Positions 1-7,391 of a stretch of DNA of 64,000 nt are shown here, in pieces. A program made the translations under genes and the position numbers. This stretch comes from Halalkalibacter oceani (GTDB lineage: Bacteria; Bacillota; Bacilli; Bacillales; Bacillaceae_D). The notes beneath the pieces were generated by a model. The model saw nothing but the letters and a program-made list of their open reading frames with translations. It had not been told where the DNA came from and did not search any database. The DNA is taken from NCBI RefSeq assembly GCF_023715605.1, contig NZ_JAMBOL010000013.1, positions 1 through 64,000 of the forward strand, in the 5' to 3' direction. Position 1 is the stretch's first letter; every line of letters starts with the position of its first letter.

Positions 1-2
1 AC

Positions 3-87
3 GAGTCCTCCTTGGTTACTAATTTAAGGGTCCATTTTTGCTTCGAAGCTTTGGACACCTCGTATAATACCAAGAGGGCTCTTTTTT
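3..87 (+). terminator. Terminator-like long hairpin at window edge
   Basis: Bases 3-15 pair with 70-81 (12 pairs, one G-U, one bulge), followed by six T at 82-87. A second hairpin (GTCCA/TGGAC plus GCTT/AAGC) sits inside the loop. It probably ends a transcript that starts left of the window. No T-box or known riboswitch core is visible in the part shown. Confidence 0.5.
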
Positions 88-360
88 GTTCAATCCTCAA
101 ATTTCTTCATTACAGGAATGCTCCTTTTAATACTTTCACTTCAGTGTATTTACAAACTGATTTTAGGTGCCCGTCTAGGCTCAATTAATGTGAAAAATCG
201 TCGTCAGATAAATTCAGCAGGTTCTCCCCTAAAATATCTGACAAATATTATTGAGTAATCCTGAATAATCCAGTCCCACATATTAAATACTAATTTTCGT
301 ATTACCTTTCTTAAAGGAGAAAAAATGATGAACGTTCAAAAATTAACAAGGAGTGTTGTT
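88..360. other. Upstream region of the DUF3231 gene
   Basis: AT-rich non-coding stretch. Apart from the two ribosome-binding sites near its right end (AAAGGAG at 314-319 and AAGGAG at 348-353), no coding region, repeat or convincing promoter pair could be defined. Confidence 0.4.
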
Positions 361-867
361 ATGGGTATTTTAAGCGGTAATCCTCAAGATGAACCTTTGC
401 ATTATGGAGAAGTATTTACTGTATGGTCAAATGTATTAGGAAATAATGGAATGATTTCTGCGTATCAAGCCTTTTATCACCATGCAGGTGACGAGGATCT
501 AAAGAAATTAATTAAAGAAGGCATTGACGGTTTGCAAACTGAGAATCAGCAACTGCAAGAAATACTTAAAGCAAATGGTGTTGCTCCTCCACCGGCCCAA
601 GCGGATCGCCCTGTCGCCAACTTAGAAGATATTCCAGTCGGGGCAAGATTTATCGATCCTGAAATAGGGGCTGCTCTTTCAAAGGATGCAGCGGCCGGAT
701 TAGTCGCCTGCAGTCAGGCAATGGGGCAATCCATCAGGGAAGATATCGCCATGATGTACGGACAATTTCATACAAGTAAAGCACAATTTGCAGCTAAAGC
801 TTTAAAACTCAGCAAAGAAAAAGGCTGGTTAATACCTCCTCCTTTACATCCAAACAAAGGAGAATAG
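361..867 (+). CDS. DUF3231 family protein
   Basis: A 168-residue soluble protein matching the Bacillus DUF3231 family, recognised by an N-terminal GNPQDEPLHYGEVF stretch, the central NLEDIPVGARF motif, AAGLVACSQAMGQSIRED and a C-terminal KEKGWLIPPPLH. The function of the family is unknown; the fold is probably an all-helical, ferritin-like bundle. An ATG at 325 would add 12 residues, but the ATG at 361 has its own AAGGAG at 7-base spacing and matches the usual family start, so I prefer it. It stands alone. A weak GC hairpin (869-885) follows the stop codon. Confidence 0.85.
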   Translation: MGILSGNPQDEPLHYGEVFTVWSNVLGNNGMISAYQAFYHHAGDEDLKKLIKEGIDGLQTENQQLQEILKANGVAPPPAQADRPVANLEDIPVGARFIDPEIGAALSKDAAAGLVACSQAMGQSIREDIAMMYGQFHTSKAQFAAKALKLSKEKGWLIPPPLHPNKGE

Positions 868-1088
868 CAGGGGCGCTTTGCCCCTTGAATCCCTTTCTTT
901 TCAGATGAAAGCAAAGAACCGAATAATCGGCTTCGAAAACCGATTTAGGAAAAGTCGGCGTCCCCCCTTTTTCACTCAAATCAAATGACCAACAAATGGT
1001 GCGGGCCCTTTTATACTTTACATTCATTTACATCTCTCTTTATCTGCTTTATTGTTAAGAAGAAGAGTGGATAAAGGAGATGTTTGAA

Positions 1089-1229
1089 ATGGACTTATTT
1101 GGTTTGTTAACTTTCATCGGGGTTTTTTGTGTGTTTGACGCGATTCGCAGGTTAAATAATAATGTGCTGAACCAGACCGAAGAAATAAGAAAATTACGGG
1201 AGGACTTGAGACAGGGGAATAAAAATTAG
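1089..1229 (+). CDS. Small single-pass membrane protein (46 aa)
   Basis: A short gene with a strong ribosome-binding site (AAAGGAG at 1073-1079, 9 bases before the ATG). Residues 3-19 form a hydrophobic membrane segment; residues 21-46 are polar and helical (TEEIRKLREDLRQ), suggesting a short coiled coil in the cytoplasm. An in-frame ATG at 1080 lies too close to the ribosome-binding site. No family recognised. Similar tiny membrane anchors with a charged helix are common in Bacillus, usually without known function. Confidence 0.65.
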   Translation: MDLFGLLTFIGVFCVFDAIRRLNNNVLNQTEEIRKLREDLRQGNKN

Positions 1230-1294
1230 CCTTTGAAGCCGTTCTACCGTCACTCTTCATTCATATACTGTTGAATAAGAGTGAGGTGAATGAA

Positions 1295-1687
1295 GTGGAT
1301 TATTGGCAAAACCTTTGTCAGCAATATGCTCACACCGTGAATGGCAAGCCTAAAATGGAACAGGGCGTTTGTTCAGTGGAAATCGGGCGCCATCTTCATG
1401 TCACGATCCAGGGCCGCATAAGCCGGAGTGCGGTTCCGGCCGGGATCACGTTTGAATCACTTGATCATGAAGGCAACGCCCTTAACCTCGGGGAAGTCGC
1501 CGTTCTGCAGGAGGAACTACCTTTATTTATTCATATGCTTGTCAAAAACAATCTGGTCGTCAGCGCGATTCATAATCATTGGATTTTCACCGATCCGCCT
1601 ATTCTGTACGTCCACTTTCAGTCTGTGGAGCCACCACTGTCCTTCGCGCAAAAAACGGCTGAGGCTTTTACAGTATTAAAGCAGTAG
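1295..1687 (+). CDS. DUF1259 domain-containing protein
   Basis: About 130 residues matching DUF1259: an early EIGRHLHVTIQGRISRS segment, then FESLDHEGNALNLGE, then AIHNHWIFTDPPILYVHF near the C-terminus. The family has a conserved His-rich core (HNHW plus VHF) but no established function. Start choice: GTG at 1295 has GAGGTGA (1283-1289) at 5-base spacing; a TTG at 1271 would add eight residues without a comparable site. A strong terminator follows directly, so the gene is probably monocistronic. Confidence 0.85.
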   Translation: MDYWQNLCQQYAHTVNGKPKMEQGVCSVEIGRHLHVTIQGRISRSAVPAGITFESLDHEGNALNLGEVAVLQEELPLFIHMLVKNNLVVSAIHNHWIFTDPPILYVHFQSVEPPLSFAQKTAEAFTVLKQ

Positions 1688-1733
1688 AGCTGTCTCAAGA
1701 AGCGTCCATCCATGCTTCTTGAGACAGCTTTTT
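1688..1733 (+). terminator. Rho-independent terminator
   Basis: A perfect 16-bp stem (1688-1703 with 1714-1729), 10-base loop and a short T-run, beginning right after the DUF1259 stop codon. Confidence 0.9.
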
Positions 1734-1937
1734 GTCTGCCTATCCTTCCTCCATCCTACACTATATTTAAAAAAATAACTCCTTAGTCATTTTTATACAG
1801 TATGATTATACTACTTTAAAACCGCCGAACTGTGAATCATTCCATCGTTAGAAGGATTGGCACGCTTCTTTGTTGAAAGTACAGCATAAGGAAAAAAATG
1901 AGTCGAGAACGAAGCAGGTGAAAAAGGAGCGATAAAC

Positions 1938-2417
1938 ATGAGCAGGTCTGACTTTTCTCAATTCTGTTTGGCACTAAGCTTGCTGCTCCTGTCAGGATGT
2001 GGAGGTGCTCATCATAGCGAGGCAGCTGACTGGGAACGGAGCCAGATTGAAACCGTCAACAGCATAGACGGGGTAACGATGAAGGCGAAGGAAGGAACAC
2101 TCTCCTCTACTGGTTTGACAGTTACATTTGAAAACAGCACCGATAAACAGATGATCTATGGTGAATACTTTTTGCTTGAGAAGAACATCAATGGAAGCTG
2201 GTATGAAGTTCCAGTCTCCATTGGCGACAATTATGGATTTGATGCTATTGGCTATAGGTTAGATTCTACAACTGTCCTCGATTGGCCAGTTGATTGGGAG
2301 TGGCTCTATGGCAGCCTCGATTCGGGCCATTACCGTATTATAAAAAATATACTCGATTTCAGACAGCCAGGAGACTATGACAAATACGATTTGGCAGCGG
2401 AATTCACCATTGAATAG
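1938..2417 (+). CDS. Lipoprotein with bacterial Ig-like domain
   Basis: A 159-residue lipoprotein. Residues 8-20 are a hydrophobic signal ending in a lipobox (LLSGC, lipid-bearing Cys21). The rest resembles a Big-type Ig-like domain found in Bacillus lipoproteins, with the characteristic TVTFENSTDK, YGEYFLLEK, GSWYEVP, WEWLYGSLDSGHYRI and FTIE blocks. It is expected to be anchored on the outer face of the cytoplasmic membrane. The partner or ligand is unknown. AAAGGAG precedes the ATG at good spacing. Confidence 0.8.
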   Translation: MSRSDFSQFCLALSLLLLSGCGGAHHSEAADWERSQIETVNSIDGVTMKAKEGTLSSTGLTVTFENSTDKQMIYGEYFLLEKNINGSWYEVPVSIGDNYGFDAIGYRLDSTTVLDWPVDWEWLYGSLDSGHYRIIKNILDFRQPGDYDKYDLAAEFTIE

Positions 2418-2461
2418 CGAATCAAACTTGATAGCATACAGAGAAGAAAGGGGAATGACTA

Positions 2462-2761
2462 GTGTATTACAATAAAAAGCGTTTAGAAGAGCTGCGAAAA
2501 GAAGGCGAAGAAAAGTTTGAAGAAATGGAAAGAGAAAGAAAACGAAGAGCGATCGGGCAAAAATATAAAGCAAATGAAATCGAGATAAGATGTGTCCACT
2601 GCAAGCATGACAAATTTGAATTAGATGAGACATTACTCAATACAAGAGCCATGACTTTTTTTGATGTAGAGTGGCTTAATGACACAGCAAAAACGTTAAT
2701 CTGTAAAGAATGCGGCTACATTCACTGGTTCGCGAAAGAGGTCGTGGAAGTGAATGAATGA
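2462..2761 (+). CDS. Zinc-ribbon-like small protein
   Basis: A 99-residue protein with a GTG start behind AAAGGGG. Residues 5-33 are a highly charged helix (Lys/Arg/Glu rich). Two CxxC pairs follow, Cys44/Cys47 and Cys81/Cys84 (CKECGY), spaced to bind one zinc ion. No specific family is recognised; nucleic-acid or protein binding is possible. It begins 44 bases after the lipoprotein gene and may be cotranscribed with it. Confidence 0.6.
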   Translation: MYYNKKRLEELRKEGEEKFEEMERERKRRAIGQKYKANEIEIRCVHCKHDKFELDETLLNTRAMTFFDVEWLNDTAKTLICKECGYIHWFAKEVVEVNE

Positions 2762-3317
2762 GTATCGCAAACGGAAAACTCACTCTAACCCTTGCTGATG
2801 TGGGCGGGGTTTTTGTGCTTCCAGTGGCCTCCTAATTATCTGCGCTTCTCTTTTAATAGTTCTACCCATTTTCATCATAATCTGCCACTATCATGTTCAT
2901 CGCCCGATTTACCATAGGAAATAACCCTCTGCTTATATTTTATACTATATTACAGTTCAACCTCATACTCCATCCCCTTCAACTCTGCACCACATATGAA
3001 CTCATTCGTATACCTTAATTTGACTTCCACCCTCAACTGTGGTAATCTTAATCAAATCCTTTAATGAATTTGTAGTCCTCTCGTCAGTGGTCGCCACTTC
3101 TTTTCCACACCAAGAACTCACCTTCATTTTCAGCAGCTTCACAAAGCATTTTCCTTTCGTTATCCTGCTAAGGTAGTAAACATCTGGATTATCTTTTTTC
3201 AAACTTACCTGCCGGATTCATTAAGTCAGTAAGAGGGCAGGGTCGATTTCTTAATTGAATCGATGGAATATTTAACCTTATCCGCCAAATTTTAAGCTCA
3301 CCAAAAGGAGGGATTTA
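2762..3317. other. Intergenic region, one doubtful reading frame
   Basis: AT-rich region with a weak GC-rich hairpin near 2787-2815 that might end the preceding gene. The only sizeable reading frame is the doubtful minus-strand one at 3002-3202. No RNA gene or repeat seen. Confidence 0.4.
3002..3202 (-). CDS. Hypothetical short protein, doubtful
   Basis: A 66-residue frame with a TTG start and a weak upstream GCAGG. The composition (basic, with two Cys and alternating hydrophobics) could be a real small protein, but nothing is recognised and the ribosome-binding site is poor. It may be a decayed gene. Confidence 0.25.
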   Translation of the reverse strand: MKKDNPDVYYLSRITKGKCFVKLLKMKVSSWCGKEVATTDERTTNSLKDLIKITTVEGGSQIKVYE

Positions 3318-3455
3318 ATGGGATTATCTCTAACTCTGATTTCATCCGGTCTTATCATCGGATACATCAACTATGAATACACCGGCGCTTTAATCGGTTT
3401 GTTCGCAGCACTGCTGATCGGCATGTTATTTAACACAAGAAAATCCACAACGTAA
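3318..3455 (+). CDS. Small two-helix membrane protein (45 aa)
   Basis: A short gene with an excellent AAAAGGAGGG just upstream. Two hydrophobic helices (about residues 3-17 and 22-38, the second with GALIGLFAALLIG) flank a short YINYEYT loop; the tail is NTRKSTT. It has the look of a short membrane peptide with Gly-x-x-x-Gly packing. A hairpin terminator candidate lies about 30 bases downstream. No family recognised. Confidence 0.6.
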   Translation: MGLSLTLISSGLIIGYINYEYTGALIGLFAALLIGMLFNTRKSTT

Positions 3456-3487
3456 GCTACAATTGCCACGTGGCTCAAAAGACAAAA

Positions 3488-3531
3488 GAAATAGACTTTC
3501 CTAAGCTTTCGACTTAAGAGGGGTCTATTTC
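3488..3531 (+). terminator. Terminator-like hairpin
   Basis: GAAATAGAC (3488-3496) pairs with GTCTATTTC (3523-3531), with further G-U pairing inward. The 3' arm is U-rich but no long T-run follows. Confidence 0.5.
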
Positions 3532-3699
3532 ATTTCGGTTCACTACACTCATTCCTTTTTCGCGCATCAAAATATGCCATCAGCGAGAAATCGCTTGAAT
3601 TCTCCAGTTTGCTCTCTCAAGCTACCTTTAAGCCAATTTTGAACAGCAAAATAATTTCGATTCGTTCTCAAACGAGTACTAACGGAGAAACTCTATTTG

Positions 3700-4161
3700 C
3701 TAGAAGCAAGTAAATGATTGAATTTGTCGTAAGCTTATACCGAAATACACCCATCTAAATCCATTCCAACGCCACCCGGCAATAGAGTTTCGACCGACAA
3801 AGATTGGATAAAACCAAAATTGCTGAAAGCCTCTTAACCATACGTACGTAAACCGGAATAAACATCTTCTAATGCCCCCCGGATCAACTGCGAAAGCTTC
3901 TATTTGTTGTGTCTGTGCAGGAACGGTTGATGGCGGTGGCGTTTGTGGTGGTCCACCTGCTTGGCCTTGACTCGGCGGTCCAAACGGAGGTTGGAGACCA
4001 GGCAGTCCTGGTGGCAATCCTATTGGAAGAAACCATTGGCCAAATTGTCTTTCATCAACATCTCCGCTGTAAGTCATGTTCTCTTGAAATGGACTTGAAG
4101 AAAAAGAAGCATCCTGACCATAAGGAGCTTGATAATACAGATTTCCATGACTTGGATACAA
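3700..4161 (-). CDS. Proline-rich, spore-surface-like protein
   Basis: A 153-residue protein. The N-terminal third is Tyr/Ser/Gln rich; the middle (about residues 45-80) is a Gly/Pro-rich low-complexity tract (LPPGLPGLQPPFGPPSQG). The C-terminal 65 residues form a Trp/Phe/Arg-rich domain beginning VDPGGIRRCLFRFTYVWLR. I recall this C-terminal domain from uncharacterised Bacillus proteins with Pro-rich leaders. Spore-coat or exosporium location is an inference from composition only. TTG start with AGAGGAAG upstream. Confidence 0.6.
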   Translation of the reverse strand: MYPSHGNLYYQAPYGQDASFSSSPFQENMTYSGDVDERQFGQWFLPIGLPPGLPGLQPPFGPPSQGQAGGPPQTPPPSTVPAQTQQIEAFAVDPGGIRRCLFRFTYVWLRGFQQFWFYPIFVGRNSIAGWRWNGFRWVYFGISLRQIQSFTCF

Positions 4162-4351
4162 AGCTGCACTTCCTCTCTACTTTAAGGTTACCTCATAGTA
4201 TTCTTTAGTCATTTACCTAGCAGCTTGTATTTTCAGAAATGTGTATTTGCCTAACTAAGGATTTCTTCGTCATACACACAGCCCATCCCAATTGTCAGTA
4301 TGATTGTTGTTAAACTCGCCTTAAAAACAAAGCAAAAAACCCTTGAATATC

Positions 4352-4394
4352 GAAGCTGCTGAAAAAGTGGAAATCGTCCTTTTTCAGTGGCCTC
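4352..4394. repeat. 43-bp internally deleted MITE-like element
   Basis: Begins GAAGCTGCTGAAAAA and ends TTTTTCAGTGGCCTC, exactly the two ends of the 175-bp elements at 10.7, 28.1 and 44.3 kb but with the whole middle missing. Flanking octamers TGAATATC and TAACTATC agree at 6 of 8 bases, a possible decayed target duplication. Confidence 0.65.
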
Positions 4395-4442
4395 TAACTA
4401 TCATATTAAAAACCAAGCCTTGCTTAGCTGTTCAAACTCATA

Positions 4443-4985
4443 CTAACACGAATTAGAGCTTAAGTACTCGAGGACACTATTAACTCGTTCCTTCACTGAA
4501 TAATCCCCTTCAATTCTTAAAACTGGACAAGGCAAGTTTGCCATCCAACTTTCATGCAACGTCTTACTTCTAACTTCCATTCCAGCACTGTCATATAAAG
4601 CAGCCCACTCTAAAAATGCCTTATATTGTTCATGTTTGCTGCCACCAGCTACTATTTCATTCCCATAACGCTGAAATTCTCTCTGTTTTAGCCTTTCGAG
4701 TCTTATATCTTGCGGAATCCATAAGAAGACAACAAGGTCAAAATCACTTCTAAAATGATCTCCCCAGCCGCATAATGCACCAGAAAGAATCCAATTTTCA
4801 TTTTGCGATAAATCCTTTTCAAGCATCCTTCTTCTATCAGGAATGTCCCTTTTTTTAGTGAATTTAGTTGCCCAATAGTAATCATCGGTATCAAAATAAG
4901 CATGAGGCAAAACCTCTGCTAATGCAGAACCCAGTGTTGAAGTACCTGCCCCTGAAGCTCCCATAATGTGAATGTTATTTTTCAT
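4443..4985 (-). CDS. P-loop nucleoside kinase-like ATPase
   Basis: A 180-residue P-loop protein with the Walker A motif GASGAGTST at residues 9-17, an FDTDDYYW acidic site near residue 31, and a Walker-B-like FDLVVFLWIP near residue 85 followed by RLERLKQRE. It matches small adenylate-kinase-like AAA proteins often annotated as DNA topology modulation or shikimate-kinase-like; the substrate is unknown. Divergent from the ArsR gene at 5254 with about 270 bases between. It is isolated and has no obvious partner. Confidence 0.8.
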   Translation of the reverse strand: MKNNIHIMGASGAGTSTLGSALAEVLPHAYFDTDDYYWATKFTKKRDIPDRRRMLEKDLSQNENWILSGALCGWGDHFRSDFDLVVFLWIPQDIRLERLKQREFQRYGNEIVAGGSKHEQYKAFLEWAALYDSAGMEVRSKTLHESWMANLPCPVLRIEGDYSVKERVNSVLEYLSSNSC

Positions 4986-5218
4986 AGTTCCTCCTCACTT
5001 CCCTTTTCCACTCTTCTGCATCGTTTGTGTAAGTATATCAACCTTCAGATAAACAGAACAAGTCAACTCACTTTAGGTTTAGTGAAGATGAAACTTTCTT
5101 ATCCGTCATTGGTTAGACTTGTTTTCAAAATACAAATGCCGTCCCCTTCAAATGTAATCATCTATTTAGAATCCACCATTGCTTTTTTAAAAGCTATCTG
5201 CTATATTAAAACAAATAA

Positions 5219-5238
5219 TCAAACACTTAATCATTTGA
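5219..5238. promoter_or_regulatory. Candidate ArsR-type operator upstream of the regulator
   Basis: TCAAACACTTAATCATTTGA, with inverted ends TCAAA/TTTGA, lies just before the ArsR-family gene. A second copy matching 16 of 20 bases precedes the adjacent SDR gene (5666-5685), which suggests one regulator controls both. Confidence 0.55.
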
Positions 5239-5253
5239 TCTAGGGGTGATGGG

Positions 5254-5622
5254 TTGAAGGAGCGAAGCCAAAGCGTATTGTTAGAAAAGAAGCAAGCTCT
5301 GCTAGATGAAATTCGTAAGTCCACAGATATTTTCAAAGCGCTTGCGGATCCCGTAAGACAGGATATTTTAATGATGTTTATGATAGCTAAACGAATGAAC
5401 GTTGCACAAGTTGTGGAGCAATCTCATTTGTCCAGGCCGGCCATATCTCATCATTTAAAAATACTTAAACAAGCAGGCATCTTAGACTCTGTGAAGGAGA
5501 AGACGGAGGTTTATTACAGCTTAACGCTTGAGAACTCAGTGATAGACCAGCTTAAAGCAATCATTCATGCAGCCGAAAGCCTATCGGATGACCCTGCTAA
5601 AGCGTTTGAAGAACATCCATGA
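5254..5622 (+). CDS. ArsR-family winged-helix repressor
   Basis: A 122-residue HTH protein: KALADPVRQDILMMF (helix 1-2), VVEQSHLSRPAISHHLKILKQAGIL (recognition helix) and the wing KEKTEVYYSL. It lacks the CxC metal-binding motif in the usual alpha-3 position, so metal sensing by the classical ArsR site is unlikely. TTG start with AGGGGTGAT upstream. It sits directly upstream of, and in the same direction as, an SDR oxidoreductase; both genes are preceded by a related 20-bp site, pointing to autoregulation and control of the SDR. Confidence 0.85.
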   Translation: MKERSQSVLLEKKQALLDEIRKSTDIFKALADPVRQDILMMFMIAKRMNVAQVVEQSHLSRPAISHHLKILKQAGILDSVKEKTEVYYSLTLENSVIDQLKAIIHAAESLSDDPAKAFEEHP

Positions 5623-5665
5623 CTTTCTCTCCAAAATGAAGAAAGTCTTTTTTTGAAATAAACGT

Positions 5666-5685
5666 TCAAATGTTTAATCATTTAA
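5666..5685. promoter_or_regulatory. Candidate ArsR-type operator upstream of the SDR gene
   Basis: TCAAATGTTTAATCATTTAA shares TCAAA and TTAATCATTT with the site at 5219-5238. It lies 9 bases before the ribosome-binding site of the SDR gene. Confidence 0.55.
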
Positions 5686-5708
5686 AATAATTGTTGGAGG
5701 TAATGCAA

Positions 5709-6497
5709 ATGAATTATTCAAAGAAGACGGCCTTGGTAACAGGTGCATCATCCGGAATAGGGGAGGTTTTCGCAAACGAACTCGCTAAAAAAGGATGTAA
5801 CTTACTATTGGTCGCCCGGTCAGAGGATAAACTTAAACAACTCGCACATAACCTTCAGGACACGTATTTGATCAATGCAATTCCTCTTTCAGTTGACCTT
5901 TCGTCAATTACCGCTGCACAGAAATTAGGTCAGGAAGTTGAAAATTTAGGAATAACAATCGACATTCTTATTAACAATGCGGGGTTTGGAACGATGGGTG
6001 TTTTCAATCAAATCTTGTCCACTCGTATTCATCAAGAAATTCAGCTAAATGTTCTATCCTTAACTGAATTAACTCATCATTTTATTGGCTCCATGATTGA
6101 AAGAAAGGAAGGGATAATTATCAATGTCGCTTCAATGACAGCATTTCAACCGACACCGTATATGGCGGTATATGGTGCGACGAAAGCTTATGTCCTCTCC
6201 TTCACGGAAGCATTATGGGCTGAATACAGAGATAGCGGCATTCAAATCGTTGCATTATGCCCCGGAGAAACGAAGAGTTCATTTCATGCAGTATCCGGTA
6301 CAGATAGCTTGAAAAGTAAGCGCATGGAACCGATAGATGTCGTAAACGCAGCATTTAAGGCTGTAGAAAAGGGTCGTAGCCATACAATCGTTGGGCGAAA
6401 TAATTTTATTATGGCTCAATTGCCACGTTTCCTGCCCCGGAGCACGGTCGTGAAATTCGCTAAAGCTGTATTTCAATCAGCTTTGACCAAAAAGTAG
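5709..6497 (+). CDS. Short-chain dehydrogenase/reductase (SDR)
   Basis: A 262-residue classical SDR: cofactor motif TGASSGIG (11-18), NNAG (89-92), catalytic Ser142, Tyr155 and Lys159 (YGATK), and the PGET segment after the sixth strand. VARSEDK after the second strand suggests NADP(H) preference (Arg37). The substrate cannot be told. Start at ATG 5709, 8 bases after TTGGAGG; upstream in-frame TTG and ATG codons overlap that site. Probably under control of the preceding ArsR repressor. Confidence 0.9.
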   Translation: MNYSKKTALVTGASSGIGEVFANELAKKGCNLLLVARSEDKLKQLAHNLQDTYLINAIPLSVDLSSITAAQKLGQEVENLGITIDILINNAGFGTMGVFNQILSTRIHQEIQLNVLSLTELTHHFIGSMIERKEGIIINVASMTAFQPTPYMAVYGATKAYVLSFTEALWAEYRDSGIQIVALCPGETKSSFHAVSGTDSLKSKRMEPIDVVNAAFKAVEKGRSHTIVGRNNFIMAQLPRFLPRSTVVKFAKAVFQSALTKK

Positions 6498-6731
6498 CAT
6501 CTCTAAAGAGGACGATAACGAAATACCAAACTCAACAAGTCGTTAATCGTTAGCGCAGGAAAACCAACTGCTCATATTGTCGGTTTTACGTCCTTTTAGC
6601 AACAGTAATTTGTTAAGATCTCTCCTGTAGCCTTTCTCTCAAGTTAATTGACCAGAAACACATTCTTGACCAATTCTTGACCACCGAGGGTGAAATCGAC
6701 TAATTTTTCCCATCTGATAATTCCAGACAAA
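6498..6731. other. Intergenic region before tRNA-Val
   Basis: No gene seen. Contains a short direct repeat (ATTCTTGACC twice, at about 6660-6680). Sequences next to tRNA genes are common integration sites, but no integrase or att core can be shown here. Confidence 0.35.
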
Positions 6732-6760
6732 ACAAAAAACCCTTGAATACCAAGGGTTTT
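6732..6760 (-). terminator. Terminator of tRNA-Val
   Basis: On the minus strand AACCCTTG, 5-base loop, CAAGGGTT, then a run of T with one interruption. It lies just after the tRNA 3' end. Confidence 0.85.
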
Positions 6761-6766
6761 GCGGGA

Positions 6767-6839
6767 TGACCTGTACTGGGCTCGAACCAGTGACCTCCAC
6801 CCTGTCAAGGTGGCGCTCTCCCAACTGAGCTAACAGATC
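6767..6839 (-). tRNA. tRNA-Val (GAC)
   Basis: A 73-nt cloverleaf: acceptor GATCTGT/ACAGGTC (one G-U), D-arm with AGCTCAGTTGGGAGAGC, anticodon stem CCACC/GGTGG with loop TTGACAG (anticodon GAC), T-arm GGTTCGAGCCC. Discriminator A; CCA is not encoded. Confidence 0.95.
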
Positions 6840-6945
6840 GCATATGTAATTTGCTTTTGAGGGTGTCTGCCCTGCGACATTTATAAATATACAGCAAATT
6901 CTTCAGGTTGTCAACATTATTTTTTTGTATAGGAGGGACTGGCGG

Positions 6946-7371
6946 TCAACGGGGCTTCGGATCGGCCAGTCCTGATAGTTCGATATGTGGATTGATCGCC
7001 GTAACGGCTTTGATAAATTCGTCTTGCTGCTGGGGCGAGATTTCGACGAGAGAGTAGCCTGCGCCGTAATGAATGATGATTCGTTTCAGGGAGAGCCCTA
7101 AAGAAAAGGTTGTAACAAGCGAGCTAGTTGCTTCTATTCGTCTAATCTCAGCGATCTGGATGCGTTTGCGAAAAGGGCCGCAGCGAATCCGGATTTCGTC
7201 GTGCTTGAGCGTGTAGTCTGTTTGAAACCAGCACCAGAGCAGCAGGGTGCAAATCGGTGCGAGAATGAAAAAGCTAATTAGTTCCCTTGTGAAAAACGGG
7301 ATGATCATCAAGCTGGCGGTCAGCCAAATGGTAACGGTTGTGACGGTGTCTCGTCTCGACTTAAAGTTCAT
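6946..7371 (-). CDS. Membrane-anchored bacterial PH-domain protein
   Basis: About 141 residues. Two hydrophobic helices near the N-terminus (about residues 14-28 and 32-50, the latter FFILAPICTLLLWCWF) are followed by a small beta domain (YTLKHDEIRIRCGPFRKRIQIAEIRRI, then a KRIIIHYG strand and a C-terminal QQDEFIKAVTAINPHI helix) typical of the bPH_4 fold. Function unknown. Start at ATG 7371 behind AGGTG; a TTG at 7389 is possible. It begins 20 bases after the alarmone synthetase gene and is likely cotranscribed with it. Confidence 0.75.
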   Translation of the reverse strand: MNFKSRRDTVTTVTIWLTASLMIIPFFTRELISFFILAPICTLLLWCWFQTDYTLKHDEIRIRCGPFRKRIQIAEIRRIEATSSLVTTFSLGLSLKRIIIHYGAGYSLVEISPQQQDEFIKAVTAINPHIELSGLADPKPR

Positions 7372-7391
7372 TTGTGCACCTGCCGGCAAGA

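Noticed and set aside
6639-6824. 61-residue minus-strand frame
   Set aside because: It runs through tRNA-Val and its terminator.
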